From Spongilla lacustris (taxonomy: Eukaryota > Porifera > Demospongiae > Spongillida > Spongillidae): a stretch of 64,000 nt of DNA. A model generated the notes under the pieces. It was not told where the DNA came from. It did no database searches and saw nothing but the letters and a program-made list of their open reading frames with translations. Location: assembly GCA_949361645.1 (NCBI GenBank), contig OX442426.1:1670673-1734672 (forward strand), read 5' to 3'. Shown here piece by piece: positions 35,460-46,833 of this stretch; position 1 is the stretch's first letter; each line of letters starts with the position of its first letter. Both the position numbers and the translations under genes were made by a program.

Positions 35460-36085
35460 AGTGATGTCCACCTGAAAGATAGGTTTCTTCCTGGGGACTT
35501 GACCCATCCTGCCCACTCTAGCAGAAGGTCATTGAGTAGTGATGTCCACTTGCTTGTGAACCCTTAGCACATGCTCTGGGCATTGGGAAAGGTTTGGTAG
35601 TCAAGTTAACCTGAAAGATAGGTTTCTTCCTGGGGACTTGACCCATCCTGCCCACTCTAGCAGAAGGTCATTGAGTAGTGATATCCACTTGCTTGTGAAC
35701 CCTTAGCACATGCTCTGGGCATTGGGAAAGGTTTGGTAGTCAAGTTAACCTGAAAGATAGGTTTCTTCCTGGGGACTTGACCCATCCTGCCCAGTTGATC
35801 ACATGGGATAGAAGTGACTCTAGCAGAAAGTCATTGAGTAGTGATGTCCACTTGCTTGTGAACCCTTAGCACATGCTCAGGGCATTGGGAAAGGTTTGGT
35901 AGTCAAGTTAACCTGAAAGATAGGTTTCTTCCTGGGGACTTAATTGATCCATCCTGCCCAGTTGATCACATGGGATAGAGGTGGGAGGTGGCTCTAGCAT
36001 AAAGCCATTGAGTAGTGATGTCCACTTGCTTGTGCACCCTTAGCACATGCTCTGGGCATTGATAAAGGTTTGTAGTCAGTACTAC
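35460..36085. repeat. Tandem repeat, 139-bp unit, four copies
   Basis: Copies start at about 35472, 35611, 35750 and 35913 ('ctgaaagataggtttcttcc', 'ggggacttgacccatcctgc', 'tagtgatgtccacttgcttg'). The last two carry an extra 24-bp block ('ttgatcacatgggatagaag'). Copies are nearly identical, implying recent expansion. The array ends about 50 bp before the Ginger1 left terminus. Confidence 0.95.
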
Positions 36086-36138
36086 ATGTAGTACATGTAC
36101 CTATTGAAATGTCGTGAATACGATTAGGAAAATACCGG

Positions 36139-36250
36139 TGTCACAGCATATTTTATCCCCCCGAATATTTTATCCGGGGGGATAATATGTCCTAGTATTT
36201 ATTATCCGGTCGGATAGTATATTTTAACCTACCCTAGGATACTTTATCCG
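36139..36250 (+). repeat. Ginger1 left terminal inverted repeat
   Basis: Starts TGTCACAGC and contains repeated words 'tattttatcc', 'tatccgg' and 'ccctaggat'. It is inverted relative to 55745-55960. Matching is strong for the first 25-30 bases and then maintained as similar repeated words rather than a strict alignment. Confidence 0.75.
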
Positions 36251-36648
36251 CCATAACACGTGGTGTTTTTTTTTTTTGGCGTAAAATGTGTAGTACGCAT
36301 ATTGACGAGAAGCGGTACAGCGTGTTGGTGGATTATCTCGCATCTTGTGAAGAGAGTAACCTTGGGTATTCACGTGTGTATCCACTTGGAGTTACAGAAA
36401 ATGAGAAACGTGGAATACGCCAGCAAGCTGCTTTGTTTGTTCTAAAAGAACGAGTGCTGTACTACCGAACAACTGATACGATGGCTCAGGCACTGTGCAA
36501 AAAGTTAGATATACGATAGTGTATATTTATGCGTATATTTGACGAGTGCGCAAAATATAACCTGTGTAGTATATTTAAAGTAGACGACGGCGTATATTCG
36601 AGAATCCGCAAGTGTCAAATACGTCACCGTTTATATAAGCACACCTTC

Positions 36649-37713
36649 AAAATATACAATAGTGTATTCTTAATGTACGAACGGACAGCGTTTGGTTCCC
36701 GCGTGGTTCCCGCAAATAGTATTGCTAAAATGCATGCACAATTTCTGCCGCTTTTAATGCGAATGTATAGCTGGTATAGTGACGATCCTGACCCAACATT
36801 TATTTTATTAAATATTTTTACTCGCGGGAACCGAGCGGGAACCAATTTTCCACACAATTAAGGTTCCCGCCCGGGAACCACCAATACAATGTGAGAAAGG
36901 CGTGGTAGTACAAGTTATTGAAAATAATTGATCATAAAATGGCGCCAAGACTAAAAGTTGGAAATCGTGTTTAAACAAAAGCCACTTCCATTTTCGGGTG
37001 CCGACAAGCTATGGATATATTTGGACTTTGAGCCTCAAGGCTTGAGGCCGAAGGGACCTTTGTTAAATACCCCTTGTCATTTCTTGGCTACACGTAGATG
37101 CGGAATACAACGTGCATGCATGCATGCATAAAATTAAACGTAGGTCATTCAAATACACACGCGTACTCACAATGACACATCGCGGCAACCTCCCCTTGTC
37201 TCTTTTTGTGCGCTAATTTATAAATACGGTACTAGTTAGATAAATTCATCGTGCATGCAATGATTTTGCTCTATATGCGCGGGAACCTCAAGTACTTATT
37301 ATTTATGTATTTCCAGCCCTATTGGATAATTTTATAGTCTATTTATTTATGGGGAACACTGAACCATCACTTGTTTAGCTTATGGAGTAATTAAAACAAA
37401 CACCGCATCATCCATTAGTACACAGTAGCCATTAAAAGGGGACCATGCCGCGGGAACCTTCCGTACAAACGGGAAGTTACACGTGCGAGGTGGATCCAGA
37501 AACCATTGCATATCTCAGCATCTTGCCAACGTACGGAGTTTAATGTTATATGGGGAAGAAACAGCATTGGTAGGTGTATACACTTATATCATTCAAAGAG
37601 TCATAACTTTGCAAATAATGATACAGTACTGCACGAAAAGTGGTTCCCGGGCGGGAACCGAGGTTCCCGCAAAGTTCCCGCTGCGCGTTCGTACATTAAG
37701 AGTATATTTGAAT
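36649..37713. repeat. Inverted repeat element rich in GGTTCCCGCGGGAACC
   Basis: 'cttaatgtacgaacgg.cagcg' at about 36670 is matched in inverse orientation by 'ctgcgcgttcgtacattaag' near 37681-37700. Just inside both ends, and at 36830-36875, 37278 and 37450, the word GGTTCCCGC or its complement GCGGGAACC occurs about a dozen times in all, often as a palindrome. It lies inside intron 1 of the Ginger1 gene and is probably a small nested foldback element. Target duplications were not identified. Confidence 0.55.
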
Positions 37714-37719
37714 ATCCTC

Positions 37720-39250
37720 CAGTGAGTTATACCACAGAATTAATTCATGAGTGGCCATACCCGTACCCGGACCCACTTGAGGTAATCACATGTGTAGGCA
37801 TCGAAGTCTAGGAAGGAGTGCTACTTAATTTGCTTCTATGAATGCTGCTGGACGTCACAGTTAAACCCGTATATACGGCAGTAAATTTTGTGAGTGGTAG
37901 GCCGGCCATAGTGCATGGCTATGTATGCCAAGTCCCCAGTTGAGTTTGGTCATGATCACATCGGATCCCAGTAAACGCTACAATGGAAGCAGTTGAACGC
38001 CTACACATGTAAACGCTAGGATATATTTGAGCGGTTTAAATATAGTGTGCTGTGCTACCACTATATCTCCTGCTTTTTAAGCAGCGTATTTACGGTACAA
38101 AAGAATGCCAATCAGACGCTACTCGCGCAACGTTTCATCAGCGGGATTGTATACACACTCAGCAAATCCTACGATTAAAAAGATTGCATGCGTACGTGTA
38201 CGCAGCCTTCGGGAAAGGGGACGAATTTTATTTTCCTATGTATGGCAAAATAACTTATTGCGCAATCAAATGCACGTTTATGCGTATATGTATATGCCAA
38301 ACATTTTTAGATTAGCAGCACAAATGTAAAACCCTACTCTCAAGCGGGCATCCAGTTTGTGTTTGAGGTGAAGTGGACCCAAATCCCAATTGGGTTCGCT
38401 CTACTCTATCTTAGGTTGATCATGTGTTCAGGAAGAGTTTATCATATAGCTATGTTTTTCAATGCCGGTTGTTTTATATTTATATTACATATGCATGTAT
38501 AATTATTTAATATATGATATATGGATTAAAATTTACAATTATTAAAACTTTTCAAAATAATGGTGACCTCGTTTTGGGGAGGGGGCGGACATGTGCGTGG
38601 GATATAGCTCTGCTTTTTGTTCAAATCTGATGAATCATCACACATTTCGGAGGGAAAAATTGCTATGTAACTGAACCGAGTTACTAATCAGCTTCGATTT
38701 TGCGTAGCCTAAAAAGTAAATTATTCTCTGCATGTATTTGAAGTGACTGCATTTTGTATTTGCGTGCATGTTATGGGTCCTATGGTATTTTATCCATGGC
38801 ATTAGTAGCCTGATATCATTTCACTCAGTGGCCAACAACTATACAAGAACCAAAACTTTACATCAGAGAAGTGGTTAGGCAGTTTTACATACTATAGGTA
38901 GGAGGCAGCCATTGAAATTAAATACACATGTAATAACCCATGTTGAGCGCTCAAACCTCCCCAGGGCTCTTCGCTGTGCATGATATCATCATACTTGTTT
39001 AAAGGTGCTCAGTGGTGGATCCATGCAATGAGGGTTCCCTTTTTGTTGCAAATGGTAGAATTATAGTATTAATCAAGTAAGCCTCAGATAAAAACAAAGA
39101 AGCTTCTTATTTTAGTGTGCTTGCAGCAATAACATGCGTAACTAGTCATAAATACCTAATAAATTCCTCCTCCTCCCCCCTCAAAAATTGTTTTTCTTAG
39201 ATCCATCTGCTGGCTGATATGGGATTGATTCCACATTCAATTCATTAGCA
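37720..39250. other. Ginger1 intron 1, middle part
   Basis: No supported gene. Contains scattered short frames without motifs and AT-rich sequence (38450-38560). It belongs to the 4.56-kb first intron inferred between 36503 and 41065. Confidence 0.5.
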
Positions 39251-39510
39251 TGGACTGTGGATGTTAGGGTGTGTTAGGATATATAGGATGTACTGTGGCT
39301 GTAAGGGTGTGTTAGGATGGACTGTGGATGTAAGGGTGTGTTAGGATGCACTGTGGCTGTAAGGGTGTGTTAGGATGGACTGTGGATGTAAGGGTGTGTT
39401 AGAATGGACTGTGGATGTAAGGGTGTGTTAGGATGGACTGTGCACAGTCCATCCTAACACACAAAATACATGGATGTAAGGGTGTGTTAGGATAGGTTGT
39501 GGATGTAGGT
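39251..39510. repeat. 29-bp minisatellite with an internal snap-back
   Basis: About eight copies of 'gatggactgtggatgtaag' plus 'ggtgtgttag'. Copies alternate 'tggatgta' and 'tggctgta', giving a hint of a 58-bp dimer. At about 39436-39465 one unit is present in inverted orientation directly after a forward unit ('ggactgtgcacagtccatcc'), forming a perfect hairpin. Confidence 0.9.
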
Positions 39511-42399
39511 ACGTGTGTATCACTGTGCTGTACTGTGTTTTGCAGTTTAAATATGGTGAACTCATAACTGATGTCTACATTGACACAACTGAATAATGCC
39601 ACACCCTTAATTGGAAGAGGATTTGAAGAAATGACACTATTTGTGAACCACTGTGTAACCTGTTTTACCATAATCTATAGGACCATTTTCTTCATACAAA
39701 CCTGGAATATTCACATGGTCTATGAATGTGGAGAAGGCTGTCAATTTTTTAAAGCAAACAATTATCATTCTATTGAGAGAAAGGATACAATTGAAGTCAA
39801 AACAATTTTTTACCATGCATGACTTGACTTGTATTGTATAGAAATGTTTATTCTTTGTAATTCGTTTTGCTTTTCATATTGTTTTGTCCACATTGCTTTA
39901 GAGAAGGGTTGGTCTGGATAAAGGGCAAATTAAAGATGCGTTATTGGTTAGCGTAGGCCTATTTAAATAGACTGGTCGAAACAGGAACTGCTACGGTATT
40001 GCATCGACACCGATTTCAGCATACTTCTATAGACTGTACCTACGGCATTCTTATGCGAATTGCAGCATTCGCCCTCCATCGCGATTGAACCCCTGTACAG
40101 TAGACCTCTATTGGATCCCTTCTACAAATGGTTGTGTAGTACGATACAAAAGTGCTCCAATTAGAAATGTGGTTAACAAACCGTGCATGTGATTTGTAGA
40201 TTTTAGGCGGGCTATTTCATGGTCGTGTTGCTTTTGGTATGAACAGAAAGAAGGACTGTAATATTCGCTGTGAGGTCAGGGTTTTGATCGTTCGTCTGAT
40301 CAAACGGTAATAGTTCGTCTTTCCAGAGTTTACAAATTATGAAGTCACCTTTCACTATTTGCGCTAGTGTCCCAAGTGTTTCCGTTCAACAACCGAAATG
40401 ATAGAACAACTGGCACAATGGAGCGCGATACAAAAGGTATAGGCCTACTCATTTCTTGTGTTTTGCTTTGTCAAGTAAGGTAATTCTTTTCTCTTTTTTT
40501 TAACGTGCATACTCCGACCGGACTGTACGGTAAGTGTCTAACCCGCACTGCTCCACATTGTTAGGTCAAACATCGGAGGTAGGAGTCAGGAAAGGTAAGC
40601 ATATCTACCCGATAATGTATCTTTGCTTTATATGTATCAACAGAGCGAGGATATAATATGTGGTGAGTCAAAATTTTTTTTTGGTGATATGATTTTATTG
40701 TTCTTATTCTGTACAGGTGCCTTGGATCGAATATATGCAGATTGCCGCCTCGGACTGTTAGTTTGTTGTTTTGTTGTACATGTGCAAAATAATAAAATTT
40801 AAAATCGACTAAACCAGATCGGTAACGAGGGGTGGGAGTGGTAGGATAATATACGGAATATGAAGCCCTTAGTATACGGTGACCGGCAACGTAGCCACAA
40901 AGTGAATTCAACGGTTTGCTAAGCAACCACAAATGTCACGTGATCGGTTATATTTGAATATACACACCTGCGTATATGGTTCTATACGCTGGTGTGTATA
41001 TTTAAGGTGTATATTCAAATATACGCTATAGAATACGCTATTGTATAACAAATGTTTTGCACAGTGACGTGATTGCTAATGAAAAGGAAAGAACAAAGAT
41101 TATTCGTGCCTACCATGATGGTGTTGATGGCTGCCACTACGGCAGGGACAAAACGCGAGCGAAGGTACGTTACTGAGTTAGTGAATGTCGCGTAGTAATG
41201 TAGGGAGTTATACATGTATCAGCTCTTCTTTTATTTCTGCAAGCTGCTGTAGCCAAAAATTTGTCTTGTACATTGTTAAGGTATACTCATGCAGTGTATT
41301 GACGGTCTAGATCAGCTTATAGCTTAGTGTTTGCGTGTACATGCACTGTGTAAAAAGGGTTGTTATACACTAGTGTATAACATCAATTAGTGTGTATAAC
41401 ACTGCGTATTGAGACGTTATACACACGTATACGCAATAACGTCCATATACACACTGTTATACAGTAATGTACAGGGTGTCCACGAATGAACGCAACGCTT
41501 TTGAACGCGAATAACTTTTGATAGGATGAAGAAAAAAATCTCATATTTTGAAACTAAGTTGGTCGGTTTCCTCAAATTTTTTTACATCCATTTAATTAAT
41601 ACATTATTAATCATGCTAATTAATTTTAATAAGCACAACAAATTTACTGATTTTGAAAGTTCGTATGTGTTCACATATCGATTGTGAAGCTTCGTTCAAA
41701 ATATTGGATTTTTTTCCACATTCACAACTAAAACTACGATCCACTACTTATTTCTCTTCGCGTACGCATGCGCACACACCTCGTCCCAAGACTTGTTTCG
41801 TGATTAAATAAACAGTCTCAGTCACGTGATACGATTCAGAGGCGGATCTTTTTTTTAAAAAGCAATGCCCCACCTCCTACGTGGGTGTTACGAGTCAATA
41901 ACATGTTTACTCCAATGTGGTGCGCACCAATTAGCACAATTGTACAGACAGACACTACTACGGGCTGATAAGGATTTGACATGCAATGCCATTCTGTGAG
42001 TTAGGAAACGGAGACGCACACGTGTATACACGCGTGCGTTATTACACACGCAAAAAATCAAATCTAAGATTACAGCTCTCTCGCATCCCAAGCAGCACAC
42101 AGTAAATTTGTGCGCATATATCTGATTTTGTCTCTTAGCTAGCTACGTAGCTAAGATCCCGTGGAGCCAAACCAATGCTAAGTATGGGTACTGCCTGTGC
42201 CGGATTAAAGGATACTCTTGTGTTTTATGTGAAGTGCCATTTAATACTGTAAGGAAAGCCTCAAAGGGTCAGTGAGCATTCAAGCCTCCATCCAGTAAAG
42301 TGATTAATTGTGCATGCTGTTAAGCTAGGTATTTGCTTTGTAAATCTAATATGGTGGTGCTTTCATTTATAATGTAACGTGAGCTTCTAGCTGTGAGTG

Positions 42400-43966
42400 T
42401 TATTAAGGTTAAAGGTACTCTGTGCTTAAAAATACACCTGCAGATTTAGATGATAGCAAAGGTTGCAGTTTTAAAGAAAAGTGGGTACAAGCCTTATTCC
42501 TAGTTCCAGATCATAGTGTGTGCTGTTGCTTAATTATGTGTCAGTGTGTAGACCGCCGATCTCTTTAACAAATTCTCGTAGTTATGTTAGACTTTATTCA
42601 AAGCTAATGTTGCAAGCCTCCAGCAAGGTTTTAGATAATTTGTTTTTCTAAAGAGCAGGTGTGCATTACTTTCGATGTTCATCCCAGTTCTGTTTTTGTT
42701 GCTGCTTGTGTATGCATGGATGGCTCTCTTCTTTTTAAACAGACAGTTGTGATATGAGGGGGTGCTTTTGTTAAAAATCGCCAGCTAATGTTACAAGCCA
42801 CCGGACAGGTTTTTGATAATTGGATTTAAGAGCAGTGTCACTGTATCCCATTGCAAGCCTGTTAGCTAGTTCCCAGATCAGGGTGTGCCTAAATTGGGAT
42901 TAGATGAATTTTGACGACAGCTGTTTTAGGTGGGGTGTGCTTGCATCATGTTCGGAGCCTTTCTAGCTGTGTTAACTGTGGCCTTTGCATAATTAGACTA
43001 TCTGGTTTTTTTATGTGAGGGTGTGTTTAACTGTCTAATGTTGACCAGTAAGGATTGGGTAGGGTTGTATAGCTAGTTTCCAGATCATAATGTGCACTGA
43101 TGCTTACATGTATGTAGTGAGTGGCTTTAGTATTTAAATGAGTCATGTTTTTATGTTAGGGGCCAATGCTTTCATTTTGGAGTATCAGCTGATACGTAAT
43201 GCCTCGAGCTATGTTTTAGATAATATCACAGAAATAGTGCCGTTAGAGAGTTTGAGCTTTAATTCCAATTCATAAAGCTATGAGTTTCTTAGCAGATGAC
43301 AATCACTGTATGTCTTAAAGTGAGCATCATGTTTTGGGCCTTGCTGTTAGCTACATGTACATGTAGTTCCCAGTCTACCTTAGGAGACTCCTGTTGTGGT
43401 ATAGCAAGCTTACAGCTAGGTTTTAGATGGATGGATGTACTTGTGGTACCACATCTTGAGTAGTCTCTGCTTTAAGAGACTCAAGTGTAATGTGTGCCTA
43501 GAAAGCTTTGTGTTCTTGAAAATGTTTGTTAAAGCTACAAATTACATTCGTAGGAACTTGAGATTACTGGAATGATGACTGGTTTAAGAGAGGGATTTTG
43601 TGAGCCATGTACCTAAGCTCCCAGGACATTGTGCATGTGCTAAGTATCGGTACTCCTGAGGGTGTCCATTAGTTTCATACCATCCAGTAATGTATTTGCA
43701 CACAAAATGATTGTGCACGCTGTTCAAGTATGTGTTTTTTAGAGAGGTGTGTTTGTGGTCGAACCTTGTAGCTAGCTAGTTCAATATTACAGTATGTTGT
43801 TGTATACGTATTACTCTCTTATTTGAGTGCAGTCTCATGTTTTTATTTATGGTCTTAACCTTCAGGTAGTGTTTCATACGAAACTGCCATTTTAAGAAAA
43901 CCGGGTAATGCATCATTGTTGCACGTTCCCAGGTCACAGTGGACCAACATGAGTGTGTGTGTGTTT

Positions 43967-43997
<31 letters not shown>

Positions 43998-46480
43998 GAA
44001 GAGAGTAAATTCCTGTTTTGTTATGTACTTTTAATACTTCTCCAGTAATTAATGAGTATGTAAACAACTGTGATGAATGAGGTGTGCTTTAATTGAAAAT
44101 ACAATGATGTGAGCTTTTATTTTAAAAGTATGGTTCCAGGTGCAAATGACATAGTCTCTGCTTAAAAATATGCCTGGTTAAAGAAAGGTGTGCTTTGCAT
44201 CATACATCTGATAACTCAGATGAGCCTGCTGTGATTTGGGGGAGTGCTTTCATTACAAATATCAGCTAGGTTTCCAATGCTTGGATTTAAGAGTGGTGTC
44301 ATTTTAGTTCCCTGGTCTATCGGACAGGTTTGCTTGCAACAAGTTATTATTATTATTTTTATAGCTATTTTTTCTGCATCATAATGTGTGCTAACTGCTA
44401 CTTCTGGATATAGACTCCCTGCATTAAGAGTTACTTCTTGTGAGGGTGTGCTTAACTGTCTAATGTTGCAACCCATTAGATGATATTGAGTAGAGATGAG
44501 TCCATTGATCTTTTTTCAGTGCTCACCTATGCTATAGTTCTGATTCGAATTTAGGGAAGGGCTCTCTCGTACATGTATTTAAGTGAGTTATCATTTTTAA
44601 TGCTAGGAGCCGATGCTTTTATTTTAGAGCGTCAGCTCATTTGTCAAGCCAGCTATGTTTTGGATTGATTTCATGTAAAGAGTGCTGTTTTTAAGATAAG
44701 TTATGCTGAATAAAGTTATGAGTCTTATAGCTAGTTACCAGATCACAAATGGTGCTGTTGTTTAAAGCATGGGTAGGCTCTCATCTACCTGTTGTGATTT
44801 GAAGAATTGCTTTAATGTTGCAAGTGGGTTTGTGATGTGGATTTAAGAGTGGTGTTATTTCACCACATTGTGAGCAATTGTGTGTCGAATTAGTGGTAGA
44901 ATCATTGCTTTAAGAGACTCCTAGGAAAAGCTCTATGTTATAAATGAGGGAGTGCTTTAATTCAAAATGTAATGGTATAGGCTTCTTTGTTTGTTATTGC
45001 ACTAAAAGTAAAAAGTTTGCTGTTTTAAGAGAGTTGTACTTGCATTGTGATGTGAGCTAGTTCCAGGTCATAGTGTGTAATTGTTAATTGTTCTTTAATT
45101 ATGTCAACCCTTTACTTTTTAAGGTGTTCTAAAGCTTATGACCTCTAGTAAGGTTTTAAATGTTTGGGAAGTCAGCTGTACATCTTAAGAGAGCATCATG
45201 TTTTAAGCCTTGCTGTTAGCAACATGTAGTTCCCAGATTGTAATATGTGCTGTTGCTTGGTATGAGCTTTAGGAGACTCCTGTTGAGATTTGAAGGAGTG
45301 ATTTCATTTAGAAGTATCCACTAATGTTGCAAGCCTATGTTTTAGAAGTTGGAATGAAAGTTTGGTGCATGTCTTTGACAGTTGTTGTGACCCTTTTAGC
45401 TTGTATTTTATTTTATTTTTAGCCCGGATGTTTATTAGAAAAGCCTTGTTAAATGATTCACTCTGTACGAGCTTTAAGATTATTGGTTTACGAGAGGGAC
45501 GTTGTGAGCCACTTATCTAAGTTCCCAGGACATTGTGCATGTGCTAAGTATCAGTACTCCTGAGGCTGTGCTCTAATTTCGTACCATCCAGTAATGTATT
45601 TGCACACAAAATTATTGTGCATGCTGTTGAGGTATGTGCTTGGAAAACTAGATGAGGGTGTGCTTTTATTGAAATGTTGAGGTTTGTGTGTGTGAGTCTC
45701 TGAACCATTAAAAAGCATCCTATTATTATGGGAGGATGTGATGATGTGATTTCAGTTTTGATTCATACAAACCTCCAACCAGGTTTCATGTCATTGTGAA
45801 CAATGTAGAGGTGTGATTGCATCAGGTCGTTATTGAGCCTTGTAGCTAGTTCAATATCATAATGTTCACATATGGATCGAGCCCCTCTTTTTACAAGTGA
45901 CTCATGTTTTTATGTCATGGTGTGCTTATTTACTCAATTGTGTAAAACGTTCAGCTAGGTTTTCATACGAAAACTGCCATTTTGGAATGCATCATGTAGC
46001 AATTAAGTTTCCAGGTTGTAAGTGAACAAAAATGTGTGAGTAAATCCTCTTGTTTTGTTATGTAAGTGTGTGCTTTTATTGATACTCATCCAGTAAAGTA
46101 CATGTAATCCTTGCACAAAATGGTTATGCATGCTGTTGGGGTATGAAAATCACTGTGTTGCATTGCTTAGTGCTGTGTGACTTTGTGTCTTTAAAAGTAA
46201 AGTTAAGAGGTAGTAATTATAACTGTAGGTTGTGTTTTTAAAAATTGTTATTTGCATTATGATTGTTGTTGCTTGTGTATGGGTAGGCTCTCATTTTATG
46301 GAGACACCTGTTGTGTGCTTTCATTTTAAAGCATGAACTAATGTTGCAAGCCACATGTAGATTTCTAATGCGCATGTTGTGAGACTCTGTCTTAAATTAG
46401 GTTTAGTGTGCTAAAGTATGGGTAGACACAGGACTCATAACTTCAATACATTCCTGTTGTTATGTGTGATTTCAACATGT
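42400..46480. repeat. Left arm of the giant palindrome: degenerate tandem modules
   Basis: Modules of roughly 150-250 bp recur with the same word order: 'ctaatgttgcaagcct', 'aggttttagat', 'tttaagagtggtgt', 'gctagttcccagatca', 'gtgtgctgttgctta', 'agactcctgttgtgat', 'gggtgtgctttaatt'. Clear starts are near 42603, 42784 and 43034. Spacing varies, and units are much more diverged from each other than each is from its partner in the opposite arm. The tandem expansion therefore predates the inverted duplication. Confidence 0.7.
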
Positions 46481-46550
46481 ACATGTATGAACTATATGTA
46501 CATGTCTAGAAGCTCAAAACTTACATCTTCAATGAAAGCACCCCCTCATT

Positions 46551-46833
46551 CAGGGTCATAGCCAGACTTTCAAAGGGGAGGGGGGGGGGGGGGGGGGTGC
46601 TGTCCATGGACATTTGGCCGATTCAACCAGTGCTGTCTGCATGGGGGGGGGGGGGGGTGGGGGGGGTCCACTTTCGGGTCAATTGAAAAGGTGGATGACC
46701 GATTACACACACATTCAATAAATGATACCTATCGTTATTAATTTTTATGGTCATGGGTGACCTTCAATATGGGGTGGGGGGGGGTGGGAGGGGGGTCGTT
46801 CTATCCCATCAAACCCCCCTGGCTACAGTCCTG
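46551..46833. mobile_element. G-rich MITE near the palindrome centre
   Basis: Left 'CAGGGTCATAGCCAG' and right 'CTGGCTACAGTCCTG' are inverted repeats flanked by the 5-bp direct repeat TCATT (46546-46550 and 46834-46838). The interior has several runs of 8 to 18 G. It has the same architecture (CAG ends, G-rich subterminal region, 5-bp duplication) as the element at 6025-6742, but a different terminal sequence. It lies close to the point where word orientation flips. Confidence 0.75.

Noticed and set aside
40561..40932. Minus-strand 123-codon frame
   Set aside because: No recognisable motif; lies in the inferred Ginger1 intron on the opposite strand.
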